Positions 7,617-16,185 of a stretch of 39,657 nucleotides of DNA are shown piece by piece. This DNA comes from Firmicutes bacterium UBA2116 (GTDB lineage Bacteria; Bacillota; Clostridia; Tissierellales; Sedimentibacteraceae). The first letter of the stretch is position 1, and the number at the start of each line of letters is the position of its first letter. The notes under the pieces were generated by a model that saw only the letters and a list, made by a program, of their open reading frames with translations, had not been told where the DNA came from and did no database searches. The position numbers and the translations under genes were made by a program. The stretch spans positions 1 through 39,657 of the forward strand of contig DCYG01000033.1 of assembly GCA_002331025.1 (NCBI GenBank), given 5' to 3'.

Positions 7617-8624
7617 ATGTCTTTTAAAAAAGGTTTACTATTTTTATTAATTGTCACATTAATTTTTGGTGTTGTTGGATGCGGAAAAAATGATACACCG
7701 GCACAATCTTCAGGTGACCAAGATTCAGACAAAAAGGTAACACTTTCGGTTACAGCTGCATGGGCTGAAGGCAATAGTATGCTGTATGGTATGGATGATT
7801 TTGCACAAAAAGTATCTGAAAAAACAAATGGTACGGTTGAAGTTGTATGGGGAGGAGGTCCTGAAGCAATACCGACATACCAACTTGTGGAAGCTTTAAG
7901 AAACGGCATAATCGATATAGCCTGGACATCACATACTTATAATGTTTCACATGTTCCCGTTATGGAAGCAATGAAGCTGACTGATGCGGAAAAGCTGAGA
8001 GAAACAGGCGGATTTGACTTTGTCAGAGAGTTATATAAAGACAAACTGAATGCCCATTATATTGCGGCAACTACAAATGGCTTGACATATAATTTATATA
8101 CAAAGAATGAGGTTAATGAGCTTGAAGATTTTGATGGGTTGACTATCAGGGCTACTCCTGCTTATCAGGCGTTTGTTGAAGCATTAGGCGCGGGTGTTGT
8201 TAATACTGCCCCGGGCGAGGCGTATCAAGCGTTAGAACGTAATGTAATACAAGGTTATGGTTGGCCAAGCGTTGGTGTAAAAGATTTCGGATGGCAGGAA
8301 GTGTCTAAATATATAATACAACCGGCTTTCTACAATGTAGACGTATGTATTATGATGAGTGATAAAGCCTGGAGCAAATTAAGCGAAAGCCAGCAGCAGG
8401 CAATAATGGAAGCGGGAAAAGAAGTTGAAGCAGCCTCGAATGAATACTATGTAAAAGCAATTGCTGATGAGAATGATGTTTTAAAAGCAGAAGGCATGGA
8501 AGAGCTTACTTTAACACCGGAAGTAGCGGATGCTTATTATAAATTAGCTTATGAAAAAGGTTGGGAAAGCGCTTTGAAAACAGATCCTGAAAATGCTAAT
8601 AAATTAAAAGAACTATCAGAATAA
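7617..8624 (+). CDS. dctP: TRAP transporter solute-binding lipoprotein (DctP type)
   Basis: A 335-residue protein with a lipoprotein signal: a hydrophobic stretch ending GVVGC, Cys22. The mature part has the DctP fold, with the segment FDGLTIRATPAYQAFVEAL holding the conserved arginine that binds the ligand carboxylate, and NVIQGYGWPSVGVKDFGWQE in the ligand-facing second lobe. An ideal AGGAGG site precedes the ATG. It captures an organic acid outside the membrane and delivers it to the DctQM pair. Being co-oriented directly after the FOR genes suggests a 2-oxoacid or its precursor as ligand. The gap to dctM is 60 nt with no clear terminator. Confidence 0.9.
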   Translation: MSFKKGLLFLLIVTLIFGVVGCGKNDTPAQSSGDQDSDKKVTLSVTAAWAEGNSMLYGMDDFAQKVSEKTNGTVEVVWGGGPEAIPTYQLVEALRNGIIDIAWTSHTYNVSHVPVMEAMKLTDAEKLRETGGFDFVRELYKDKLNAHYIAATTNGLTYNLYTKNEVNELEDFDGLTIRATPAYQAFVEALGAGVVNTAPGEAYQALERNVIQGYGWPSVGVKDFGWQEVSKYIIQPAFYNVDVCIMMSDKAWSKLSESQQQAIMEAGKEVEAASNEYYVKAIADENDVLKAEGMEELTLTPEVADAYYKLAYEKGWESALKTDPENANKLKELSE

Positions 8625-8669
8625 AAATTTAGCTTCTTTATCCTAGTGAAGCAAAAATATCATAAATAT

Positions 8670-8731
8670 AAATAGCACCCAATTTCTTTTCAATTCGAGA
8701 ATTGGGTGCTATTTATTTGGGTTTTCTTTTA
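8670..8731 (+). terminator. Strong intrinsic terminator after the FOR-TRAP operon
   Basis: A perfect 15-bp stem (8670-8684 with 8700-8714, containing TAGCACCC/GGGTGCTA) with a 15-nt loop is followed by TTATTTGGGTTTTCTTTT. It begins 45 nt after the dctP stop. The other strand also has a T-rich exit, so it may work in both directions. Confidence 0.85.
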
Positions 8732-9001
8732 TCATGCCTGTCGGAACCACCTCCTTCATCAATATCCATCTATATTATCAACCGGCTAATCTATACTCTT
8801 ACAAGTCTATATTCATTTGATTCATCTTATCCATTACTGCAACTTTGAGCTTTTCCTATAGAATGCTCCTGTGCAATACTTTTGCAGTGTGTTCTCAAAT
8901 TACTGATAGATTTTGTGTTTCTGTAAGATTTTAGTTTAACTTAAGTTGTATTAATAATATACCCCCTAAGTGCAGCTTTAAACATAAAAAAATATTTTTT
9001 T
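8715..9001. other. Gene-free spacer with a possible decayed minus-strand gene
   Basis: No full gene is seen between the terminator and the response regulator. On the minus strand, 8713-8769 is an 18-codon frame (ATG to TAA, reading MDIDEGGGSDRHDKRKPK). It contains a strong AAGGAGGTGG motif followed by a nested 8-codon frame, and it ends against the 8670-8714 hairpin. The same frame upstream is interrupted by several stops. It could be the tail of a decayed gene or chance. I could not identify it. Confidence 0.25.
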
Positions 9002-9676
9002 TTACGCTTCTAATTTGTATCCTATACCTCGTATGGTAGAAATTATATATCTGTATTTCCCAAGATTATTTCTAAGCATTTTTATATGGGTATCGACTGT
9101 TCTGTCAAATCCGAAGAAATCATATCCCCAGACATCCGATAAAATTTTTTCTCTGGAAAGGGCCACGTTTTTATTTTTTATTAAATAAAACAACAGTTCA
9201 TATTCCTTTGGAGTAAGGTCGACCTTTGCCCCTTCAACATATACACACCTGCCGGACATATTAATTTCCAGACCTTTAAACTTGAAGCTTTTCATTATAG
9301 TTTCGGTATCTTTTTTGTGGTTTCTCTTTAAAATAGCATTAATCCTTGCCATTAGTTCCTTTGGAGAAAATGGCTTGACAACATAGTCATCGATTCCTAT
9401 TTCAAATCCGAACAGTTTGTCATATTCTTCTCCGCGTGCTGACAGCATTACAATAGGTACTTCTTTCAGCTTGCGTATTTCCCTTGCTGCATGATATCCG
9501 TCGATTTTCGGCATCATAATATCCATGATTATAATATCATAATCATTTTCTTTGCAAAGGTTTACAGCAGTCATGCCATCGTTTGCCTCGCTGACACAGT
9601 AACCCTCAAATTCAGCATATTCTCTTATAACCTCACGAATCTTGCTTTCATCATCAACTATAAGAATTTTATACAA
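9002..9676 (-). CDS. OmpR/PhoB-family response regulator
   Basis: A 224-residue regulator. The receiver domain (about 1-115) has the acidic pair DDES near residue 8, phospho-acceptor Asp52 in IIIMDIMMPKIDGY, Ser in MLSARGEE and Lys in VVKPFSPKEL. The C-terminal winged helix (about 125-224) has LTPKEYELLFYLI and DRTVDTHIKMLRNNLG. The frame is open to a GTG at 9685, but AGGGAG sits against that codon. The TTG at 9676 has 8-nt spacing and gives the standard start MYKILIVDDES, so I chose it. It diverges from the HAAT binding-protein gene. The likely partner kinase is about 5 kb away, across the transporter operon. Confidence 0.93.
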   Translation of the reverse strand: MYKILIVDDESKIREVIREYAEFEGYCVSEANDGMTAVNLCKENDYDIIIMDIMMPKIDGYHAAREIRKLKEVPIVMLSARGEEYDKLFGFEIGIDDYVVKPFSPKELMARINAILKRNHKKDTETIMKSFKFKGLEINMSGRCVYVEGAKVDLTPKEYELLFYLIKNKNVALSREKILSDVWGYDFFGFDRTVDTHIKMLRNNLGKYRYIISTIRGIGYKLEA

Positions 9677-9858
9677 GGCATTCACTCCCTAAAGGTATCT
9701 TTCTAAAAGTATAGCATAAAAAAATAAATAACAAAACAAAAAATGCAATATTAATGATCAATCTTTCAATTTTCACAAAACTATCATAATTCATTCATTT
9801 GTTCAACACAATCAGGGTATAAAATGAAAACGATTACATTTTGAATAGGAGGAGTATA

Positions 9859-11202
9859 ATGAAATCAAAATTAGCTTTGTTTTTAGTGTTAATTATGTTA
9901 ATTTCAACTATGGCAACAGGCTGTACAAGCAGCCAGACTCAGGCGCCGGCAGAACCGCCGAAGACAGAGGATCCGGCAAATGAGCCTGAAGGACCGGCAG
10001 CAGGTGAGCCTGTCAAGGTTGGTGCAATATTGCCATTATCCGGTTCAGCTGCGGCAACAGGTGTTAAACTGAAATATGCAATTGAAGTAGCGCAAGAAAT
10101 CATAAATGGCGAACATCCTGATATTGCTTTACCGTTAGCTGAAACTATGGGACTTCCCAACTTAGGAAATGCACCTATTCAGGTGGTATTTTCTGACCAT
10201 CAGGGAAATCCGGAAATAGCAAAGACTGAGGCAGAAAGACTGATTCAAAATGAAAAAGTTGTTTCGTTGGTTGGAGCATATCAAAGTTCTGCAACAAAAC
10301 CTGCAAGTCAATCAGCAGAAAGATTCAAAATACCTTTCGTTGCCGGATCATCAAGCTCAGCAGCCTTAACTGAAAGAGGACTTAATTATTTCACACGTAT
10401 AGCTCCTAACGATGATATGGAAACAGAAGTATTTTTCGAATATTTAAAATATTTGAATGAAGAAACGAATGCTGATATTAAAACAATAGGAGTAGTATTT
10501 ATAGACAATGAGTATGGAGTGCACGCAGCTGAAATGGTTGACAAATGGTTAGAGGAAAAATATGCTGCCGACGGTTTTGAAAAAGTTGTTGCGGTTAAAT
10601 ATCCTACAGACGTAACAAGCGTTGATACCGAAGTTCAGCAAATTAAGGCAGCTAATCCGGACGTATTGTTCCACGCTTCATACATAGGTGATATAACTCA
10701 ATTCGTTAAAAAATATAAAGAATTTGAATTTTCGCCGAAAGCAGTCGTAAACTATTGCGGCGGATTCCAGGATACGCAATTTGTAGTAAATCTTGATAAG
10801 GACGGAGATTTCTTCTCGGGCGGAGCGGCGTGTGCTCCTACATTGTTCAGTACAATGGAAGTTGTAGATAAAATCAACGAATTATTCAAGGTTAAATCAG
10901 GCGGAGAAAATATTGACGGCCCTGCATTAGAAGAGTTTGCTTCCTTAATGGTTGTAGCTGACGCTATCAATCAAGCTAAATCCACAAACGGTGATGCGAT
11001 AATGGAAGTTATAAGAACTTCAAAATTCGATGCTCCATATTTCTCTACAGGTGCAATACAATTTGATGAAAAAGGTCAGAATTTTTATTCCGCATCATTC
11101 ATAGTACAAACTCAAGGCGCAGAATATGAAGCAGTATTCCCGGTAGAAATTCAGACTGCTAAACCGATTGCTCCATTCCCGAGCTGGACAGAACGAAAGT
11201 AA
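9859..11202 (+). CDS. Branched-chain amino-acid-type ABC transporter substrate-binding lipoprotein
   Basis: A 447-residue LivJ/LivK-like (Peripla_BP_6) protein. Its lipoprotein signal ends STMATGC at Cys22, then a Pro/Glu-rich linker (about 23-50), then the binding domain starting VKVGAILPLSGSAAATG. SLVGAYQSSATKPASQSAE and GSSSSAALTERGLNYFTRIA are at the ligand cleft and resemble serine-rich amino-acid clefts. The frame is open from TTG 9841, but the AGGAGG at 9847-9852 fixes the ATG at 9859. A TATAAA at 9818-9823 could be the -10 element; no convincing -35 is seen. It is about 80 residues longer than E. coli LivK. A paralogue lies at 16288. The name LivJ is not assigned because ligands of this family vary (amino acids, urea, amides). 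Confidence 0.9.
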   Translation: MKSKLALFLVLIMLISTMATGCTSSQTQAPAEPPKTEDPANEPEGPAAGEPVKVGAILPLSGSAAATGVKLKYAIEVAQEIINGEHPDIALPLAETMGLPNLGNAPIQVVFSDHQGNPEIAKTEAERLIQNEKVVSLVGAYQSSATKPASQSAERFKIPFVAGSSSSAALTERGLNYFTRIAPNDDMETEVFFEYLKYLNEETNADIKTIGVVFIDNEYGVHAAEMVDKWLEEKYAADGFEKVVAVKYPTDVTSVDTEVQQIKAANPDVLFHASYIGDITQFVKKYKEFEFSPKAVVNYCGGFQDTQFVVNLDKDGDFFSGGAACAPTLFSTMEVVDKINELFKVKSGGENIDGPALEEFASLMVVADAINQAKSTNGDAIMEVIRTSKFDAPYFSTGAIQFDEKGQNFYSASFIVQTQGAEYEAVFPVEIQTAKPIAPFPSWTERK

Positions 11203-11215
11203 TAAAGTAAGTAAG

Positions 11216-11328
11216 TTGTCATCCTAATTTGATATTTTGTCATCCTGAGCGTAGCGAAGGATCTCAGCATTTGAAAGTATGAGATTCCTCACCTACGTCT
11301 CGGAATGACAATGCGTGAAGGATGACAA
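11216..11328. repeat. Composite nested inverted repeat between binding protein and livH
   Basis: Outer arms TTGTCATCCT (11216-11225) and AGGATGACAA (11319-11328) enclose two opposing repeat units at 11238-11266 (TGTCATCCTGAGCG type) and 11280-11310 (TGTCATTCCGAGAC type, inverted). As RNA it would fold into a long hairpin inside the transporter operon, 16 nt before the livH start, and could lower permease expression relative to the binding protein. Confidence 0.8.
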
Positions 11329-11344
11329 AAATAAAGGAGGAATT

Positions 11345-12199
11345 ATGTTAGGGCAAATTATAAGCAACGGATTATTAATGGGATTCATATATAGCTTAGT
11401 TGCCGTTGGCTTAACCTTGACCTGGGGCGTTATGGACATTACAAACTTCGCTCACGGTGAAATGTTAATGCTTGGCATGTATTCTGCATTCTGGATGTTT
11501 CAGTTATATTCAATAGATCCGCTGTTATCAATACCTATAAGTGCAGCGGTTATATTTGTCTTAGGAATATTAATATATAAGCTGATAATTAAAAAGGTAT
11601 TGGGAGGAACCGGTCTTACGGCTCTTCTTGCTACATTCGGATTAAGTATGTTTTTAAAGAATTTAGTACAATATTTGTGGACTCCAAATTACAGATACAT
11701 TAACGGTGCAATAGTAACTGACAATAAAATAGTTATTGGAAATATAATATTGGGTATGCCTCAGGTTGTAGCAGCGATCGGAAGCATCGCAATGACATTG
11801 ATTGTAATATATTTTATGAATAAAACGAAGACAGGAAAAGCAATTCAGGCAACTGCTCTGAACAGAGATACTGCTTCACTTATGGGAATCGATACCGGTA
11901 AAATTTATGCAATAACCTTTGGGCTTTCGGGTGCATGCGTTGGAGTGGCAGGAGCTTTAATGTCATCGTTTTTTCCCATATACCCTCAATCGGGAGCACT
12001 TTACAGCATACTTGCCTTCGTTATAGTTGCGCTCGGAGGGTTCGGAAATATCAAAGGTGCATTGTTTGCCGGCTTGATAATCGGATTGACTGAAGCCGTG
12101 GGTGGATATTTCTTAGGAACACAATTTAAATATGCACTTGTATTTTTGATTTATTTAATAGTTATACAAGTGAGACCAAAGGGGTTGTTCGGATGGTAA
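11345..12199 (+). CDS. livH: HAAT-type ABC transporter permease (LivH family)
   Basis: A 284-residue permease with about 8 membrane segments. It opens GQIISNGLLMGFIYSLVAVG, and TWGVMDITNFAHGEMLMLGM is the LivH hallmark. GLSGACVGVAGALMSSFF and IVALGGFGNIKGALFAGLII complete the pattern. The frame begins further upstream at a GTG inside the repeat, but AGGAGG directly before the ATG at 11345 sets the start. It makes the translocation pore with LivM. Its last 7 nt overlap livM. Confidence 0.9.
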   Translation: MLGQIISNGLLMGFIYSLVAVGLTLTWGVMDITNFAHGEMLMLGMYSAFWMFQLYSIDPLLSIPISAAVIFVLGILIYKLIIKKVLGGTGLTALLATFGLSMFLKNLVQYLWTPNYRYINGAIVTDNKIVIGNIILGMPQVVAAIGSIAMTLIVIYFMNKTKTGKAIQATALNRDTASLMGIDTGKIYAITFGLSGACVGVAGALMSSFFPIYPQSGALYSILAFVIVALGGFGNIKGALFAGLIIGLTEAVGGYFLGTQFKYALVFLIYLIVIQVRPKGLFGW

Positions 12200-13179
12200 A
12201 GAATAAGAAGACATTAATCATAATTATAGCTGTATTAGCAGTACTGCCTTTAATTTTCAAATCGGACAGCTTCCATAATATTATGGTGCTGCTGCTCATA
12301 TATGCCACACTTGGGGAGGCCTGGAACATTATCACCGGTTTCGCAGGTCAGATATCGTTTGGACATGCGGCATTTTTTGGTATAGGTGCATACACCTCGT
12401 CGGTTCTTTTTTACAGATTTGATATAAGTCCGTGGGTTGGTATGGTTTTGGGAGGAATATTTGCAGCTGTGGTCGCATTAATTATAAGCTACCCGACATT
12501 CAGATTAAAAGGAAGCTATTTTGCAATAGCAACCTTGGCTGTTGCCGAAATCATTAAACAATTATTTGTAAGCTGGAAGTTTGTAGAGGGTGCAACCGGT
12601 ATTTCGCTTCCCATAGTTGCTGACAGCTGGCTTTGTATGGAATTTCACACCACAAAGCTGCCATACATCTATATTGCATTGGGATTGTTTGCAATGGTGA
12701 TATTTGTATGCAACTACATCGAAAATTCAAAGACGGGATTTTATCTGAAAGCTATAAGAGAAAGTCATGAGGTAGCCGAATCCATAGGAATTAATACGAC
12801 AAATTATAAGACGCTTGCAATGGTTATAAGTGCATTCATTTCTGCATTTGCCGGCTCACTGTACGCTCAGTACGTATTGTATATAGATCCGTTCATGATT
12901 TTCACATTGGACATATCGATTAAGATTGTTTTGTTGACTGTTCTGGGAGGTATAGGCAATATTTACGGACCGTTAATCGGAGCCTCCATACTCATACCTT
13001 TATCAGAAATCACCAGAGTGCAATTAGGAGGTACAGGCAGAGGAATAGATTTGATGATATTTGGTCTGCTTGTAATTCTTGTAGCATGCTATCAGCCGAA
13101 AGGAATTATCGGACTGGTAAATAAGGTAGCGAAGAAATTTAAAAAGGAAGGTGAAGGAAATGTTGAAGCAAATTCTTAA
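12193..13179 (+). CDS. livM: HAAT-type ABC transporter permease (LivM family)
   Basis: A 328-residue permease with about 8-10 membrane segments. EAWNIITGFAGQISFGHAAF and FRLKGSYFAIATLAVAEII are LivM signatures. AIRESHEVAESIGINTTNYK is the cytoplasmic coupling loop for the ATPases, and TVLGGIGNIYGPLIGASILI lies near the C-terminus. Overlaps with livH (7 nt) and livG (20 nt) show tight translational coupling. LivM is second membrane partner of LivH. Confidence 0.9.
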   Translation: MVKNKKTLIIIIAVLAVLPLIFKSDSFHNIMVLLLIYATLGEAWNIITGFAGQISFGHAAFFGIGAYTSSVLFYRFDISPWVGMVLGGIFAAVVALIISYPTFRLKGSYFAIATLAVAEIIKQLFVSWKFVEGATGISLPIVADSWLCMEFHTTKLPYIYIALGLFAMVIFVCNYIENSKTGFYLKAIRESHEVAESIGINTTNYKTLAMVISAFISAFAGSLYAQYVLYIDPFMIFTLDISIKIVLLTVLGGIGNIYGPLIGASILIPLSEITRVQLGGTGRGIDLMIFGLLVILVACYQPKGIIGLVNKVAKKFKKEGEGNVEANS

Positions 13180-13903
13180 CATAGATAATATAACTATGAA
13201 ATTCGGCAGCCTGGTTGCTAATGAAAATGTGTCCTTTACCATTAATGAAAATGAAATAGTAAGCTTAATAGGACCCAACGGAGCCGGAAAAACCACGCTT
13301 TTTAATTGTATAACGGGATATTATCAGCCTTTCAGCGGAAAGGTAACATACAAGGACAAGGATATCACCGGTTTTACGGCATATAAAATATGCAGATTAG
13401 GAATAACAAGAACATTTCAGATAGTTCAGACGTTAAAGGAAATGACTGTTGAAGAAAATATAATGACAGGTGCATTTCTTAATACGAAGAGCAGAAAAGA
13501 GGCTGAAGCAATTACATCAGAAATTATGGAATTGACCGATCTTACCAAAAAGAAAAGCATTCTTGGAGGGAGTCTTACCATAGTTGATAAAAAACGAGTT
13601 GAAATAGCCAGATCTTTAGCAACTAAACCGCAAATACTCATGCTGGATGAATGTATGGCAGGACTTAATCAAACAGAAATCAAGGATGTAATGAACCTTT
13701 GCCTAAAGCTTAAAGAAAGCGGACTTTCACTGTTGATAGTTGAGCACATAATGGAAGCAATAATGCCCATATCAGACAATATTGTGGTTTTAAATGCCGG
13801 CAAAAAAATTGCCGAAGGTGTACCTTCGGATATCGTTAATAACGACGACGTAATAAAAGCTTATTTGGGGGATAAATATCATGCTAAAAGTCAAAAATCT
13901 TAA
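13160..13903 (+). CDS. livG: HAAT-type ABC transporter ATPase (LivG family)
   Basis: A 247-residue ATPase. Walker A is GPNGAGKTT, the Q-loop region is TRTFQIVQTLKEMTVEENIM, Walker B is ILMLDECMAGLN, and the H-loop is IVEHIMEAI. The usual LSYGQ-type ABC signature is replaced by SLTIVDKKRVEIARSLAT. A similar wording occurs in part of the LivG family as I recall it, so the gene is probably functional. The ATG at 13160 is used because AAGGAAGGTG is well spaced from it; a GTG at 13151 lies inside that site. The gene overlaps livM by 20 nt and livF by 23 nt. Confidence 0.9.
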   Translation: MLKQILNIDNITMKFGSLVANENVSFTINENEIVSLIGPNGAGKTTLFNCITGYYQPFSGKVTYKDKDITGFTAYKICRLGITRTFQIVQTLKEMTVEENIMTGAFLNTKSRKEAEAITSEIMELTDLTKKKSILGGSLTIVDKKRVEIARSLATKPQILMLDECMAGLNQTEIKDVMNLCLKLKESGLSLLIVEHIMEAIMPISDNIVVLNAGKKIAEGVPSDIVNNDDVIKAYLGDKYHAKSQKS

Positions 13904-14585
13904 AGTTGGATATGATAATGTTCCTGTTATCTTTGATGTATCCTTTGAAGTAAGAGAAAAAGAAGTAGTTTCGATTGTTGGCTCAAACGGAGCCGGCAAA
14001 TCAACTATTTTAAGGACGGTTTCAGGATTGCTGAAGCCTATGAACGGAGAAATAGAATTTTTCGGTGAAAGGATAGATAGTATCAGACCGAATAAAATAG
14101 TTGAAAGAGGAATATCTCATGTGCCGGAGGGCAGACACGTTTTCGGTAAGCTGAGCATAAAAGATAATTTAATGATGGGTGCATACATCATAAAATCAGA
14201 AGCAGAAAAAAATAAAAAACTGTCTGAGGTATATGAAATATTTCCGAAGCTTAAAGAAAGGGAAAATCAAAAGGCAGAAACATTGAGCGGAGGAGAACAG
14301 CAGATGCTTGCCATAGCCAGAGGACTTATGTCAAATCCAAAGCTGCTGATGGTGGATGAAATGTCTCTCGGGCTTGCTCCTTTGATGGTGGAAACAGTTA
14401 TGCAGGCATTAAAATATGTAAGCTCCACGGGTCTTACAGTTCTGCTGGTTGAACAGAAGGTTCAGGAAGCACTGGAAATAGCCGACAGAGGATACGTAAT
14501 CCAAAACGGCAGAATGGTAATTGAAGGTACGGGCGAAGAGCTGATGGAAACAGACATAGTTAAAAAAGCATATTTAGGCCTTTAA
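13881..14585 (+). CDS. livF: HAAT-type ABC transporter ATPase (LivF family)
   Basis: A 234-residue ATPase of standard LivF length. Walker A is GSNGAGKST, the signature is LSGGEQQMLAIARGLMSNPK, Walker B is LLMVDEMSLGLAP, and the family motif HVPEGRHVFGKLSIKDNLMM is intact. It pairs with LivG, and because its own signature is canonical, one full-strength ATP site is likely. The gene ends 61 nt before the convergent kinase stop. The only structured DNA between them is a copy of the dispersed repeat, which may serve as the terminator. Confidence 0.92.
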   Translation: MLKVKNLKVGYDNVPVIFDVSFEVREKEVVSIVGSNGAGKSTILRTVSGLLKPMNGEIEFFGERIDSIRPNKIVERGISHVPEGRHVFGKLSIKDNLMMGAYIIKSEAEKNKKLSEVYEIFPKLKERENQKAETLSGGEQQMLAIARGLMSNPKLLMVDEMSLGLAPLMVETVMQALKYVSSTGLTVLLVEQKVQEALEIADRGYVIQNGRMVIEGTGEELMETDIVKKAYLGL

Positions 14586-14609
14586 TGTTATTCCGAGCGG
14601 CAGCCATTA

Positions 14610-14639
14610 TGTCATCCTGAGCGGTAGCGAAGGATCTCA
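14610..14639 (+). repeat. Dispersed ~30-bp repeat, copy between livF and kinase gene
   Basis: TGTCATCCTGAGCG, a short spacer, AGCGAAGGATCTCA. It lies between two convergent stop codons, 24 nt after livF and 7 nt past the kinase stop. Confidence 0.85.
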
Positions 14640-14646
14640 TCTTTTG

Positions 14647-16059
14647 TCATATCTCAAACCAGAACGTACAACCGTTACCTGGACTGTTTATTATGCCGTA
14701 TTCAGCATTGTGAAGTTTTAAAATACTTTTAACTATTGACAGACCAAGTCCCGTGCCTGCAACAGGGCGGGACTTGTATTCATTTGCCCTGTAAAATCTA
14801 TCCCAAACTTTATCTTCTTGATCTGATGGTATTCCGTCACCTGAGTCGGTAATTTCGAACCTGATTTTCCCATCTGTTTTTTTAACTGAAATAAATACTT
14901 TTTTATCATCTCCCGTATAATTAACGGCATTGGAAATAAGGTTGTAAAGTATTTGATGGAACTTTTTATCATCAACCGAAGCTTCTAAATTTTCTTCACA
15001 GTGCAGAATAAAATCATAGCCATCCTTGGAATACATTTCGCTGAATGTTTTAATTATATTTTTAGTCACCTTAGTTATATTTACAGGGGAAAATTCCAAT
15101 TGGCTTGTACCCGATTCGTATTTAGATAAATCCAATATATCATTAACCAAATCAGTGAGGCGATTTGATTCATTAATTATAACATCAAGATGCTGTTCCC
15201 GCTTTGCCGGATTGGAGCCGGACAGATCTCTTATCATTTCAGCATATGACTTTATCAATGTAAGAGGTGTACGAAGTTCATGAGAAACATTGGATATTAA
15301 TTCTCTCCTTAGGCGGTCTGTTTTAGACAGTTCATTTGTTGCATAGTTCAAAGAATCGGCTAATTTATCAATTTCAGCGTAAACACCGCCTTCAAAGGTT
15401 ATATCATAATTTCCTGTAGCTAACCGGCCGGCTGTATCTGTAAGCTGAGATATCGGCTTAGCTAATCTGAATGAAATAACCAGCGATAATATAACCGCAA
15501 ATACTAAGGATATTATTGTTATTAGCACTAATTGCTCCTTTAAAACCGAAGCGGTGTTATCCATGGAAGCAAGCTGAGAAAAGATATATATGTAAATATC
15601 CTTACTTTCAGTTTCCCCTTCCTTCAAAAACATGCCGTAAACCATGTATTGGGAGCCGGAAGTGCTTGGATTGTCCAACACCTTGAAAATTTCATTGGTG
15701 TAGGTTTCGCCGTAAGGCTCGGAAAACAATAAAATATCAATGGGGTCCGGATTGGAAAGCTGCAATAAAGACGAAGCCAGATTAGCAATGCCGTCCCTGT
15801 TAAATATACGAACAGGCATGCTGTCATAATTGGTTTTCCTGTAAATATTGCCGTGGAAATTTTCGGTCTTGTATTCAGAAACCAAAGCATTACCTATATT
15901 TCTTATTTCACGTTCTTTAAATTTTAAGTAGAATTGATTAAAGAATACGATCTGAAACAACCACATAAGTATGGCAATAAAAATTATTAAAAAAACAAAG
16001 TAAAACCAAATATTATATTTTAAGCCGTGTTTAGCAGGCATTATATTATATTTTTTCAT
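14647..16059 (-). CDS. Membrane sensor histidine kinase
   Basis: A 470-residue kinase. Membrane segments are at about 17-40 and 176-198, with an extracytoplasmic domain of about 135 residues between them. HAMP covers about 198-250 (RLAKPISQLTDTAGRLATGN), and HisKA has His260 in ISNVSHELRTPLTLIKSYAE. HATPase_c has the N box (ILYNLISNAVNYT), G1 (ITDSGDGIPSDQ), F box (VWDRFYRAN) and G2 (AGTGLGLSIVKSI). AAAGAGG precedes the ATG. It has no response regulator beside it; the OmpR-type regulator at 9002 is the natural partner. A membrane-anchored binding protein diverges from it, suggesting ligand sensing through that protein. Confidence 0.93.
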   Translation of the reverse strand: MKKYNIMPAKHGLKYNIWFYFVFLIIFIAILMWLFQIVFFNQFYLKFKEREIRNIGNALVSEYKTENFHGNIYRKTNYDSMPVRIFNRDGIANLASSLLQLSNPDPIDILLFSEPYGETYTNEIFKVLDNPSTSGSQYMVYGMFLKEGETESKDIYIYIFSQLASMDNTASVLKEQLVLITIISLVFAVILSLVISFRLAKPISQLTDTAGRLATGNYDITFEGGVYAEIDKLADSLNYATNELSKTDRLRRELISNVSHELRTPLTLIKSYAEMIRDLSGSNPAKREQHLDVIINESNRLTDLVNDILDLSKYESGTSQLEFSPVNITKVTKNIIKTFSEMYSKDGYDFILHCEENLEASVDDKKFHQILYNLISNAVNYTGDDKKVFISVKKTDGKIRFEITDSGDGIPSDQEDKVWDRFYRANEYKSRPVAGTGLGLSIVKSILKLHNAEYGIINSPGNGCTFWFEI

Positions 16060-16093
16060 AACAAAACCTCTTTGGTATTTCGTCCTTCGGTTC

Positions 16094-16123
16094 TGTCATC
16101 ATTAGCTATCGCTCAGGATGACA
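16094..16123 (-). repeat. Dispersed repeat, degenerate copy in reverse
   Basis: The minus strand reads TGTCATCCTGAGCG, then a diverged second half ending GATGACA. It lies 34 nt upstream of the kinase start, so it may be in its leader. Confidence 0.7.
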
Positions 16124-16185
16124 AATACAGACATATTATTACGATTCAATTATACCACAAAGCAAATGCATGGAAAACATTTTTC

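Noticed and set aside
9821..9843. Inverted repeat AAAATG/CATTTT in the leader of the binding lipoprotein as a response-regulator site
   Set aside because: It is only 6 bp per arm in very AT-rich DNA, and OmpR-type regulators usually bind direct repeats. It is likely chance.
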